From positions 1 through 24,032 of the forward strand of contig CAZUPK010000086.1 of assembly GCA_964622255.1 (NCBI GenBank): DNA of 24,032 bases, read 5' to 3'. The position numbers were made by a program, and so were the translations under genes. The DNA is from SZUA-1377 sp964622255. Lineage in GTDB: Bacteria; Campylobacterota; Campylobacteria; Campylobacterales; QNZT01. Positions 15,483 to 23,027 of this stretch are shown here, one piece after another. A model generated the notes under the pieces. The model was not told where the DNA came from. It was given only the letters and a program-made list of their open reading frames with translations, and did no database searches. Position 1 is the stretch's first letter. Each line of letters starts with the position of its first letter.

Positions 15483-16568
15483 TTATACTACTTCCACACT
15501 ATTTTCAACAGTTTCTATATAAGAAAAGAGCATCTTGTAACTTTTACACCATTTTGCTTTTGTTTTTGTATATATATCTGGCTCGTCTGTTGAAAAAGGA
15601 CACTCACCATAACAAAGACTCCACCACTTACACCCTTTACACTCATCATCACTACTAAGCAAATATCTCAACCTACTATCAACTATCTCTCTTTTTTTAG
15701 GTTCGATATCTAAAAAACTATCCTTATAGACATTTCCAAAAGGTTTATCCTCCTGTTTGCCACAACCTAAAATATCACCATTTGGCTTTATAGTAAAGAC
15801 ATTTTTTATACATCCTCTGCCATAGTGGCTACCTACACTTTGTCTTAAGCCTTTTATGTTATATCTCCAAGATTTTAAAACTAAAAAATTAACACTATAG
15901 TTATCTTTTCTCCACAAATCCCAAATATCACATAAAAACTCTCCAAACTCATCTTGAGTCATACTATCATTACTTCCATAAACTGGATCCATCTCTACAC
16001 TTTCAAAACCTAAATTTTTAACAAAGTAGTAAAACTCTTTGGATTTTTTTACATTTTCTTTTGTAACAACATATATCAAAGAGGCTTTTGCATTTAACTT
16101 TTTTAATTTTTGCATAGATTTTAAAAAGTTCTCTTTATAGGCTTTAGCACTTAAAGATAGTTTCTTTGCATTTGTAAAAGGGTCATAAGAGACACCGAAG
16201 TTTCCATTTAAAAGATCAATAACCTCACTATAATTATGCTTATGAAATAGTGTAAAATTTGTTTGCATAGTATGGAAACTTACCACTTTTTTTGATAAGA
16301 TTTTATACTTTTTGATAAGTTTTTTCACATTCTTATAAAAATCATCTCCCATTAGCAAAGGCTCTCCACCATGCCAAATATACTTTATCATAACCTTTTT
16401 ATCTTTTTGTAAAAACTCTTTTTTTACATACTCTTCAAGCCTTTGCAAAGTTTTATCCACAACATCTAAAGACATATACCTTTTATCCGCATACTTATAC
16501 ATATGACAATAACTACATCGAGCATTACACTCATATGTAGTTTTAAACATTACAACTATCAACTCCAT
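15483..16568 (-). CDS. Radical SAM/SPASM maturase (361 aa)
   Basis: A second radical SAM/SPASM enzyme. The SAM-cluster motif CNARCSYC occupies residues 14-21; WHGGEPLL follows, the typical GGE motif of anSME-like and RiPP-maturase enzymes. The SPASM part includes GRGCIKNVFTIKPNGDILGCG and CKGCKWWSLCYGECP with a final CKSY. No RRE-like domain is fused here; the neighbour 14068-15429 carries one. The start ATG shares a base with the TAA of the preceding gene (TAATG), so translation is coupled. 53 bp separate its stop from my chosen start of the second enzyme. Confidence 0.87.
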   Translation of the reverse strand: MELIVVMFKTTYECNARCSYCHMYKYADKRYMSLDVVDKTLQRLEEYVKKEFLQKDKKVMIKYIWHGGEPLLMGDDFYKNVKKLIKKYKILSKKVVSFHTMQTNFTLFHKHNYSEVIDLLNGNFGVSYDPFTNAKKLSLSAKAYKENFLKSMQKLKKLNAKASLIYVVTKENVKKSKEFYYFVKNLGFESVEMDPVYGSNDSMTQDEFGEFLCDIWDLWRKDNYSVNFLVLKSWRYNIKGLRQSVGSHYGRGCIKNVFTIKPNGDILGCGKQEDKPFGNVYKDSFLDIEPKKREIVDSRLRYLLSSDDECKGCKWWSLCYGECPFSTDEPDIYTKTKAKWCKSYKMLFSYIETVENSVEVV

Positions 16569-17485
16569 TAAGCAACTACTTGCATATCTTTTTTTATCTC
16601 ATAAGAGAGTATTTTTGCTCTTTCTTTTCTTATATCATCAGCTCTTAATCTTTTTGATATCTCCTCAGCCTTTTTAGAAAATACTAAAGCCTCTTTAAGC
16701 TCTTGCTTTTTCCACAACAAAAAGGCTAAGTTATAGTATATCCCCCAAGCAACTTCATCACTTATATATGTCCTCTTTTCATTTATAATTTCAAGTCCAT
16801 CTTTACAATACTCTATAGCATCATCATATCTATCCATCAACATCAAAACACTAGAAATTTGCACATATATTTGAACTAAGAAAAATTTTACCTCATCCTC
16901 TCCTCTTAAAATCTCTCTTTTTTTGGATAAAAGCAAAATCAAATCTTTTGCCATCTTGTGTAAAACAGCTATATCTTTTTTATCCATCTCTATTTCAACA
17001 GCAATATACAAAATATATGTCCTTAGAGCAACTCTTAAAACCTCTACATCATCAAGAAAGAGTCTTTTATCCTTTAACAACTCTATAGCTAAAAGCAAAC
17101 TTTTTTCACATTCATCAAATTTTTGCAATAAATAATACTTTGATGCTATGTTGTAAAGAGTTCTAATGGCTATTTTTTTATCATTTTCAAATCTTTTCAA
17201 AATGATTTTATCTACTTTTATGGAGTTTTGATAATCTTTATTTACAAAAAATCCTTTACTTAAAAACATTAAAAAAGAAAGCTCATCTATAAAGCTATTT
17301 TTAATATCTGAAATAAAAAGTTTTTCAAATAGTTCTATTTGCAAACTTTTTGCAAGTTTTACATAGCTTGAAAATTGACTGTTTTTAAAACTTTTAGCTA
17401 TATCACTTCTATATTTGCTTTTTTCAAAACTAATTTCCTTTATTTCCTTTAAAAAATCCCAAAAAATTTTTACCATCTCTTTCAT
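16568..17485 (-). CDS. Helical-repeat (TPR-like) protein
   Basis: A 305-residue helical protein, no signal peptide or membrane segment. The second half has TPR-like pairs: DECEKSLLLAIELLKDKR, DDAIEYCKDGLEIINEKR and KEALVFSKKAEEISKRLR, spaced as helix-turn-helix repeats. It lies between the giant adhesin-like gene and the first radical SAM gene, 11 bp and -1 bp from them. I chose ATG 17485 over GTG 17488 because AAGGA is 7 nt upstream. Its position suggests an adaptor or chaperone presenting the substrate to the enzymes. That is inference. Confidence 0.7.
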   Translation of the reverse strand: MKEMVKIFWDFLKEIKEISFEKSKYRSDIAKSFKNSQFSSYVKLAKSLQIELFEKLFISDIKNSFIDELSFLMFLSKGFFVNKDYQNSIKVDKIILKRFENDKKIAIRTLYNIASKYYLLQKFDECEKSLLLAIELLKDKRLFLDDVEVLRVALRTYILYIAVEIEMDKKDIAVLHKMAKDLILLLSKKREILRGEDEVKFFLVQIYVQISSVLMLMDRYDDAIEYCKDGLEIINEKRTYISDEVAWGIYYNLAFLLWKKQELKEALVFSKKAEEISKRLRADDIRKERAKILSYEIKKDMQVVA

Positions 17486-17496
17486 CACTATATCCT

Positions 17497-20400
17497 TTAT
17501 TCATCCAATATTATTTGATGTTGATAATCTTCCAACTGTATATGATGCACATCATTTATATCCATAAGATTTATCTGATGTTGCTCTAAAGCACTGCTGT
17601 TTTGATGAGCATCCTCAATCTCTTGTGAGAATTCACTTACTATCTCACTTAAACTCATTTGAACATCATTTATATCATAGTAAGTTATATCGTCATCTTG
17701 TTGTTCAAAAGGATCTTGGATAGCCTCAGTGCTATTTTCATTTATGTCTATATCACCTACTACAAATGGCTTATCATCCAACTTAGCTCCATCTTTATCT
17801 ATCCTCATTCCAAAAGTTTCATTTAAGACATTGCCCTCTTCATCGGTTATGTTTTTTGTAAATGTTATGATATACCCATCCTTTTGACCATCTGCATCCA
17901 TATCTATGGAGGCTATATGAGTTTCGGTTACACTTGAGTTTTCATCATCATTTATCTGTATAGGCTCACCTAACTTATGCCCATCTTTATCAAAAAGTTG
18001 CACAAAGCTATTTTTTACATCATCACCTGCCATATAAGAGACGGCAAAATTGTCCGAAGTTGAAGAAACCTCTACAAAAGTTGCATCCAAACCCTCTTTT
18101 GCTATTTCTATAGTATCATTTTCTCCAAAACCCACCTCATTGGTATCATTGTCAAAGTGTTTTATAGATACTTTAGAGCTATCCTCATCACTATCATTTA
18201 CTACTGCAAAAAAACCACCCTCACCATCTGATGATAGATAAATATGATCTTTTGTTTGTTCATCAAAACCATCTGCTATTTTTACCTCTTTATAATCACT
18301 CTCTTCTTGGTTAAAAAGAGCAACTTTATATTCACCATCTTGGATATAACCAACTACATATGAGTTATCATCAAGTCCAGTGATTTCAGGATTTACTATA
18401 TCTCCTTGAATTTTTGTCATATTTGTTTCGTTGCCATTTAAATCAAACTCTTTTACAACTATTCCATCATATGTGTTGTAAACTACTCCATAATGCTCAC
18501 CAAAACTATGAATTCTAGGTGCATCTCCACCATCACTATCTGATATTTCCATCTCAGGCACAACTATATGACCATCCTTATCATACTGTTGAACCATAAT
18601 CTTTACTTTTGAGTCATCACCACTCTCAGACTCCCATACCAACACAAAACCACCATCACTTAAACCTACGACATCAGAGTGTTCTTGAGAACCCTCTGTG
18701 GTAAGATTTGCTAAAGCGGTATCCACCTCTTTACCGTCTGGGTCATATACTCCAACTAAATTTCCATCTTTATCATATCTTTTAAAAAATATACCGTAAC
18801 TATCCTCATCCCTACTATCTATCTCACTACTTGCCATCCAAGAGACTATATATCCTCCATCCTCAAGACCGGCTACAGGATCACAACAACCGCCTCCACC
18901 TCCACAACCACCTGTTGCACAGTTACAATCAGCACAAACACAAGCATCACCACTCCAACAAGCATCTCCACTCCAACAAACATTTCCACTCCAACAAGCA
19001 TTTCCGCTCCAATCATTTGCATCTATTGTGGTAATTACACCGCTATGATTATCATCAACTTCAACTTTTTTAACAATGTTTGCTATACATCCATTTTCAT
19101 ATGTGCAAGTAAGTCCATCAACAAACATTATATCCAGCCTATAATCCTCTGCATCTTCCATAATATTGTCATCTATGTTTGATACATCAAATGTTACACT
19201 TGTTTGACCTGCTGGTATGGTAAGATCTATCGTTTGAGCATGAAGGTCATTTTCATCAGTATCTATATGGCTTATTTTTACTGTTACGGTAGTATCAGCT
19301 CCCTCAATCGGCTTATCAAGAGAGATGGTATATGTATGAGTTCCTCCCTCTGCTACATGTGTTGTATCCTGAGTTATACTTACCTTTGCTATATCATTAT
19401 CATCTATTTTAGTGATAACCTCATCTTTATCTTCAACGATTTTTGCTTCATCTGTGCTTGTATTTACTAAAGTTACTTTATAATCCTCACTACATTCTAC
19501 AAGATTGTCATCTACTGCATCAAGAGTAAAATCAACCTCTGTTTGACCTGCTGGAATGGTTATAGTTTTTGTTACCGGAGTTACATCTCCATCTTCTGTT
19601 GTTATGTTTGATACCTGTATATCTACAGTTATATCTTTATCATAAGCTTTATCAAGATGAACGGTATAAGTGTGTGAGTTTCCTTCAGTTACTCTATCAT
19701 CATTTTGAGTTAAACTTACATAAACTGTATCATCTATCGTTGTTACTACACTTGAATGATTAGGATCTGCTGTAATCTTATCAACATCACACTCTAACTT
19801 ATCATTAATACTTTCTATCTCTACCTTATATTGTTCATCTCCCTCACTTATATCATCATCATTGTTTGCAACTTCAAAAGTTACTTTTGTCTCCCCTGCT
19901 GGTATGACTATCTCTCTTGTCTCGGCATGCAAATCATTTTCATCTGTATCTATATGGCTTATCTTTACTTTTACTATAGTATCTTTATCATCAACTGGTT
20001 TATCAAGAGAGATGGTATAGGTTTGTGTTCCTCCCTCTTGAATGTGAGAGTTTTCTTGAGTTAAACTAACAACTCTTACATCATCATCGATTATCTTAGT
20101 AGTAACCTCATCTTTATCTTCGATGATTTTTGCTTCATCTGTGCTTGTATTTACCAAAGTTACTTTATAGTCTTCATTGCACTCTACAAGACTGTCATCT
20201 ACCGCATCAAGAGTAAAATCAACTTCTGTTTGACCTGCTGGAATGGTTATAGTTTTTGTTACCGGAGTTACATCACCATCTTCTGTTGTTATATTTGATA
20301 CCTGTATATCTACAGTCATATCTTTATCATAAGCTTTATCAAGGTGAATAGTATAAGTATGTGAGTTTCCTTCATACACACTATCGCTCTCTTGAGTTAA

Positions 20401-21786
20401 ACTTACATAAACTGTATCATCTATCGTTGTTATTACACTTGAGTGTTCTGAATCAGCCGTTACTTTTATTCCACACTCTAAGTTGTCTTCTATACTTTCT
20501 ATCTCTACTTTATACTGTTCATCTCCCTCACTTAGATTATCATCATTGTTTGCAACTTCAAAAGTTACTTTTGTCTCTCCTGCTGGTATGACTAGCTCTC
20601 TTGTCTCGGCATGCAAATCGTTTTCATCTGTATCTATATGGCTTATCTTTACCTTTACTACTGTATCTTCTTCGCTTGGTTTATCCATAGTTAGGGTATA
20701 GGTATTTGTCGCTCCCTCTTTTACCTCTTGGCTCTCTTGAGTTAGAGATACTTTTGCATAATCATCATCCTTGATAGTAGTCATCACACTATCTCTACTA
20801 TGATCTATACTTAGGTCACTATTGTCTGTATTTACTATCTTTACATCATACACATCATCACACTCTACTATATCATCTTGATTATTTTCTACTGTAAAGT
20901 TTACCTCTTTTGCTCCTGCTGGAACAGTTACTATCTTTATCTGCGGTTTTATATCGCCATCTTCAGTTGTTATATGCCCTACCTGTATAGCAACTTTGGT
21001 ATCTTGATCATAGCTTTTATTTAGATGTAAAGTATAGGTATGTTTTCCACCCTCTGCCTCACTAACTCCATCTTGAGTTAGCCAAATCTTTGGCTCTATT
21101 TGCTCTGCAACTCCTAAATCGCCTCCTCCTATACTACATCCTGTTGCATAGCTTGGTGCATTTGTAGTATATAAGCTTTCTGCATGTGCCCCTACTCCAT
21201 CTTCTCCTGTGGTATCGGCTACAAATCTAGCGGCAACACTTCCGCCACCGCCTCCACCACCACCATAAAAAAATATCTCTTTTTCTTGTGGTTGCTGTGT
21301 TATCTCTTCTACCTGTCTATCTTCCTTATCCTCATCCTTATCCTTATCCTTATCCTCACTTACTGCTTTAGTTTTATCATCTACTATTTCTTCTTCTTTA
21401 CTTACTGCTAACTCTTTATCATCTTTTATATCTTCTTCACCGCTTACGGCTTTGGTTTTATCATCTACTATCGGCTCTTTATTTTCCTCTTTATTTTCTT
21501 TCTTTACATCTCCAATTAACTCTTTTATCTCTTTATCAAGTTCATCTTCACCTATACTTTCTTCTTGGTTTTCTTCACTGGGAATAGTTATAACACATCC
21601 ATCCTTTGCATCTCCCTCATATAATATCTTTCCGTCGTTTTCTATGACTATTTTTTCTCCATCTATATTTTTTATAACATCTTTGTCATAAATCACATCC
21701 CCTTTATGCAATACTCTTTGTTCCCCATCGATAGAAAGTGCAACATATTTACCTGACATCTCTTTTATTATTCCGGCTTCTTGCAT
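17497..21786 (-). CDS. Giant adhesin-like protein: retention module, six Calx-beta-like domains, WSGxxC/Cys-Gly-rich patch, propeller-like repeats
   Basis: A 1429-residue acidic protein with no N-terminal signal peptide, which with its layout suggests type I secretion. Residues 1-70 resemble the retention module of LapA-like adhesins. A Lys/Glu/Asp-rich linker (80-168) and a Gly8 stretch (175-182) follow. Six ~110-residue Calx-beta-like domains run from about 233 to 924 (V.LTQ, EG..HTYT, IPAG.T.V.F, E.Y.V, T.IDD). Residues 926-968 carry four tandem W-S-G-N/D-A/V-C hexapeptides and a Cys/Gly-rich tail with 10 Cys. From 972 to about 1330 there are repeats of LxDGGYxVxW ... YDKDG type (propeller-like). 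The C-terminus (DDITYYDIND ... HHIQLEDYQHQIILDE) lacks RTX nonapeptides. AAGGAAA precedes ATG. First in a four-gene operon with two radical SAM/SPASM enzymes. No secretion genes are in the window. Confidence 0.8.
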   Translation of the reverse strand: MQEAGIIKEMSGKYVALSIDGEQRVLHKGDVIYDKDVIKNIDGEKIVIENDGKILYEGDAKDGCVITIPSEENQEESIGEDELDKEIKELIGDVKKENKEENKEPIVDDKTKAVSGEEDIKDDKELAVSKEEEIVDDKTKAVSEDKDKDKDEDKEDRQVEEITQQPQEKEIFFYGGGGGGGGSVAARFVADTTGEDGVGAHAESLYTTNAPSYATGCSIGGGDLGVAEQIEPKIWLTQDGVSEAEGGKHTYTLHLNKSYDQDTKVAIQVGHITTEDGDIKPQIKIVTVPAGAKEVNFTVENNQDDIVECDDVYDVKIVNTDNSDLSIDHSRDSVMTTIKDDDYAKVSLTQESQEVKEGATNTYTLTMDKPSEEDTVVKVKISHIDTDENDLHAETRELVIPAGETKVTFEVANNDDNLSEGDEQYKVEIESIEDNLECGIKVTADSEHSSVITTIDDTVYVSLTQESDSVYEGNSHTYTIHLDKAYDKDMTVDIQVSNITTEDGDVTPVTKTITIPAGQTEVDFTLDAVDDSLVECNEDYKVTLVNTSTDEAKIIEDKDEVTTKIIDDDVRVVSLTQENSHIQEGGTQTYTISLDKPVDDKDTIVKVKISHIDTDENDLHAETREIVIPAGETKVTFEVANNDDDISEGDEQYKVEIESINDKLECDVDKITADPNHSSVVTTIDDTVYVSLTQNDDRVTEGNSHTYTVHLDKAYDKDITVDIQVSNITTEDGDVTPVTKTITIPAGQTEVDFTLDAVDDNLVECSEDYKVTLVNTSTDEAKIVEDKDEVITKIDDNDIAKVSITQDTTHVAEGGTHTYTISLDKPIEGADTTVTVKISHIDTDENDLHAQTIDLTIPAGQTSVTFDVSNIDDNIMEDAEDYRLDIMFVDGLTCTYENGCIANIVKKVEVDDNHSGVITTIDANDWSGNACWSGNVCWSGDACWSGDACVCADCNCATGGCGGGGGCCDPVAGLEDGGYIVSWMASSEIDSRDEDSYGIFFKRYDKDGNLVGVYDPDGKEVDTALANLTTEGSQEHSDVVGLSDGGFVLVWESESGDDSKVKIMVQQYDKDGHIVVPEMEISDSDGGDAPRIHSFGEHYGVVYNTYDGIVVKEFDLNGNETNMTKIQGDIVNPEITGLDDNSYVVGYIQDGEYKVALFNQEESDYKEVKIADGFDEQTKDHIYLSSDGEGGFFAVVNDSDEDSSKVSIKHFDNDTNEVGFGENDTIEIAKEGLDATFVEVSSTSDNFAVSYMAGDDVKNSFVQLFDKDGHKLGEPIQINDDENSSVTETHIASIDMDADGQKDGYIITFTKNITDEEGNVLNETFGMRIDKDGAKLDDKPFVVGDIDINENSTEAIQDPFEQQDDDITYYDINDVQMSLSEIVSEFSQEIEDAHQNSSALEQHQINLMDINDVHHIQLEDYQHQIILDE
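18883..19011 (-). other. WSG[N/D]xC hexapeptide array and Cys/Gly-rich tail (candidate modification site)
   Basis: Residues 926-968 of the adhesin-like protein. Trp at 926, 932, 938 and 944 and Cys at 931, 937, 943 and 949 give an exact period of six, encoded by four 18 bp DNA repeats (18940-19011). Then come V-C-A-D-C-N-C, A-T-G-G-C, five Gly and C-C. The patch sits between the Calx-beta-like domains and the propeller-like part. It resembles the Cys- and Gly-rich core peptides that SPASM enzymes modify elsewhere; modification here is a hypothesis. Confidence 0.7.
19393..20760 (-). repeat. Two-domain Calx-beta-like duplication, 687 bp period
   Basis: Domains 2-3 (residues 343-570) and 4-5 (571-798) repeat almost exactly at a spacing of 229 codons. 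For example GCTTCA starts at 19445 and again at 20132. Domains alternate between two types: one with HIDTDENDLHAETRE, one with NITTEDGDVTPVTK. The DNA identity is high enough for recombination to add or lose units in frame. Confidence 0.85.
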
Positions 21787-21811
21787 CTTATTTCCTTTTT
21801 TTCCATTTTTC

Positions 21812-22050
21812 TCGGTATCTACATCGGTATATTTGGGGATTTGTTTAGAAGTGTTTTATATTTACTTTTCTAAATAAAGAATAGAAATCTCTTTAAAATT
21901 TTTATGTTAATTTGACTATACTTTTGTTAAATTGTATTGTTTATCGGAGTAAGTAATATATCTTTTGAAGTAGATAGTTTAAAAAATATATTTGCAAATC
22001 AGCTTCTTTTAACATCCGTCAGATTTATATCATAGCAGATTTATATCATA
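21812..22050. promoter_or_regulatory. Upstream region of the adhesin operon with several short repeats
   Basis: The 354 bp between the adhesin start and the antitoxin gene hold no gene I can support. Three repeat structures are seen: TCGGTAT twice, 12 bp apart (21812-21830); TTTCTA-N9-TAGAAA, a perfect inverted repeat (21867-21887), just upstream of TATAAA (21855-21860 on the minus strand), a possible -10; and CAGATTTATATCATA in tandem (22020-22034 and 22036-22050), each on the minus strand giving TATGATATAAAT. I cannot say which is functional. Confidence 0.4.
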
Positions 22051-22140
22051 AAGGAATAACCCCTTTAAAATAGTTGATTGCTAACATATCTAATAACTTG
22101 AAAGAAACTTAATGATTTTTTATTTCTCTCCGTGAATTTG

Positions 22141-22350
22141 TTAGCTTTGCAAACTTACCATTTCTAAAAGCTCTTTATCTTTTAATAAAAGTTTATTAAC
22201 TATATTATTTAGATTAGTTTTTTGTTCTTGAGCTAATTTTTTTAAAAAACTTTCTATTTCAGGCTCTAAATAAATTGGAAGTTGAAATTCTGCATTTTCA
22301 CTATAAAACTTACCTCTTATTCCTTTTGAAAAATCATATTCTTTTTCCAT
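22141..22350 (-). CDS. BrnA-type antitoxin
   Basis: A 69-residue protein: EYDFSKGIRGKFYSENAEFQLPIYLEPEIESFLKKLAQ followed by a helix-rich tail. The DFSKG.RGKFY...LPIYL pattern is that of antitoxins paired with BrnT-like toxins; the C-terminal half resembles a ribbon-helix-helix fold that would bind the operator. The start ATG 22350 is one base after the toxin's TAA, with GGAG 7 nt upstream. A longer reading starting upstream at 22401 would run through the toxin gene and lacks a good start. Confidence 0.8.
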   Translation of the reverse strand: MEKEYDFSKGIRGKFYSENAEFQLPIYLEPEIESFLKKLAQEQKTNLNNIVNKLLLKDKELLEMVSLQS

Positions 22351-22351
22351 T

Positions 22352-22645
22352 TTAATTCTCCAAATACATTTTTTGTTCTTTTTTTGTTGCTCTTCTTGCA
22401 CTTATAATTCTTATTTTTATAGTTTCATTATCTATTGATACAAAAGTATGAACTACAACTAAAGTTCTTATTTTTAAATCCATACCTATTGTTATCCATC
22501 TATCTTCATTTTGACTATGTTTATCATCGAAGATTGATAGCATATTTTTATCTTTAAAAACAGATGCTGCATCTTCAAAGTTTATTTGATGTTTTAAGAT
22601 ATTTGTTTTGGCTTTATTGTAATCCCACTCAAATATATACTTCAC
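22352..22645 (-). CDS. brnT: BrnT-family toxin (RNase)
   Basis: A 97-residue toxin matching BrnT: FEWDYNKAKTNILKHQINFEDAASVFKD at the start, RWITIGMD in the middle and IRIISARRATKKEQKMY at the end. BrnT is a small RNase that blocks translation and is neutralised by its antitoxin, which also represses the operon. Translation starts at GTG 22645. The antitoxin gene follows 1 bp downstream, the reverse of the classical antitoxin-first order but normal for BrnTA. Confidence 0.88.
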   Translation of the reverse strand: MKYIFEWDYNKAKTNILKHQINFEDAASVFKDKNMLSIFDDKHSQNEDRWITIGMDLKIRTLVVVHTFVSIDNETIKIRIISARRATKKEQKMYLEN

Positions 22646-22668
22646 AAAGTAACCTTTTGTTTTTTTCT

Positions 22669-22695
22669 ATTATACAAAAAAAAATTAAGACTCAA
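22669..22695 (-). promoter_or_regulatory. Promoter of brnTA
   Basis: TATAAT (22669-22674) preceded by TG (extended -10) and a run of nine T; TTGAGT (22690-22695) lies 15 bp further upstream. The distance to the GTG start is 23 bp. The antitoxin is expected to bind here. Confidence 0.55.
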
Positions 22696-22715
22696 AGCTT
22701 TACTTTTAACTTTAA

Positions 22716-22772
22716 ACTATATCGCCAAAAAGATGAGTTTGTTTAGTGAGTGTTTTTTAGTTTTTTTACCTC
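22716..22772 (-). repeat. 57 bp direct repeat: 3' end of Rpn-like gene with flank
   Basis: Matches 23976-24032 with two mismatches. It holds the last ten codons of an Rpn-like gene, its TAA and about 30 downstream bases that include GATATAGT. The copy at 23976 continues into the leader of the fibrinogen-like gene, while this copy continues into unrelated DNA before brnT. Confidence 0.9.
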
Positions 22773-22976
22773 TTCAATAGGAAGTTTTACTTTTTGGCTT
22801 ATCGTTTTATCATCTCTTAGCTGTATCTCAAGATGAAATATATCTCCACTATTTAATCTTACTATGATATCAGCCTATTTTGTTTCCTCTCCTGTTAGAA
22901 GCTTGATGATGCTTTTTGGAACGGTTTGAAATATCTCTCTTAAAGTTCTATCATAAACAAAGTTTTCTTTTTTCAT
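22743..22976 (-). pseudogene. Rpn/PD-(D/E)XK transposase-like gene, internally deleted with in-frame stop
   Basis: Translation gives KKENFVYDRTLREIFQTVPK and KLLTGEETK for 33 codons, TAG, then ADIIVRLNSGDIFHLEIQLRDD and finally the C-terminus IEEVKKLKNTH with TAA. The start and the DIIVRL..GDIFHLEIQ nuclease motif match the recombination-promoting nuclease / PD-(D/E)XK transposase family of Campylobacterota, whose members are about 300 residues. Only 76 sense codons remain, so a middle piece has been deleted as well as the stop acquired. It is inactive. Confidence 0.75.
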
Positions 22977-22985
22977 TAAGACTCC

Positions 22986-23013
22986 AAAATAAAGCCATTA
23001 AAGGCTTTATTTT
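22986..23013 (-). terminator. Bidirectional-type terminator after the right fibrinogen-like gene
   Basis: AAAATAAAGCC (22986-22996) and GGCTTTATTTT (23003-23013) pair over 11 bp around a 6-base loop. On the minus strand the stem ends in TTTT; on the plus strand a longer T run follows. It lies 15 bp after the gene's stop at 23028. Confidence 0.75.
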
Positions 23014-23027
23014 TTAATTTCTTGTGA

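Noticed and set aside
18940..19011. 18 bp tandem repeats as CRISPR-like array
   Set aside because: The units are contiguous without spacers and lie in an open coding frame; they encode the WSGxxC hexapeptides.
21241..21264. Gly8 stretch of the adhesin-like protein as a novel element or slippage site
   Set aside because: The codons vary (GGT, GGC, GGA), so no homopolymer exists. A Gly-rich stretch after the N-terminal module is common in retention-module proteins.
21330..21362. CCTTAT-like hexamer repeats as a phase-variable microsatellite
   Set aside because: They encode the D/K-rich linker and the unit is 6 bp, so length change stays in frame and would not switch expression.
22351..22401. 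Longer antitoxin start at 22401
   Set aside because: It would overlap the toxin's C-terminus; the ATG at 22350 has GGAG and matches the family start.
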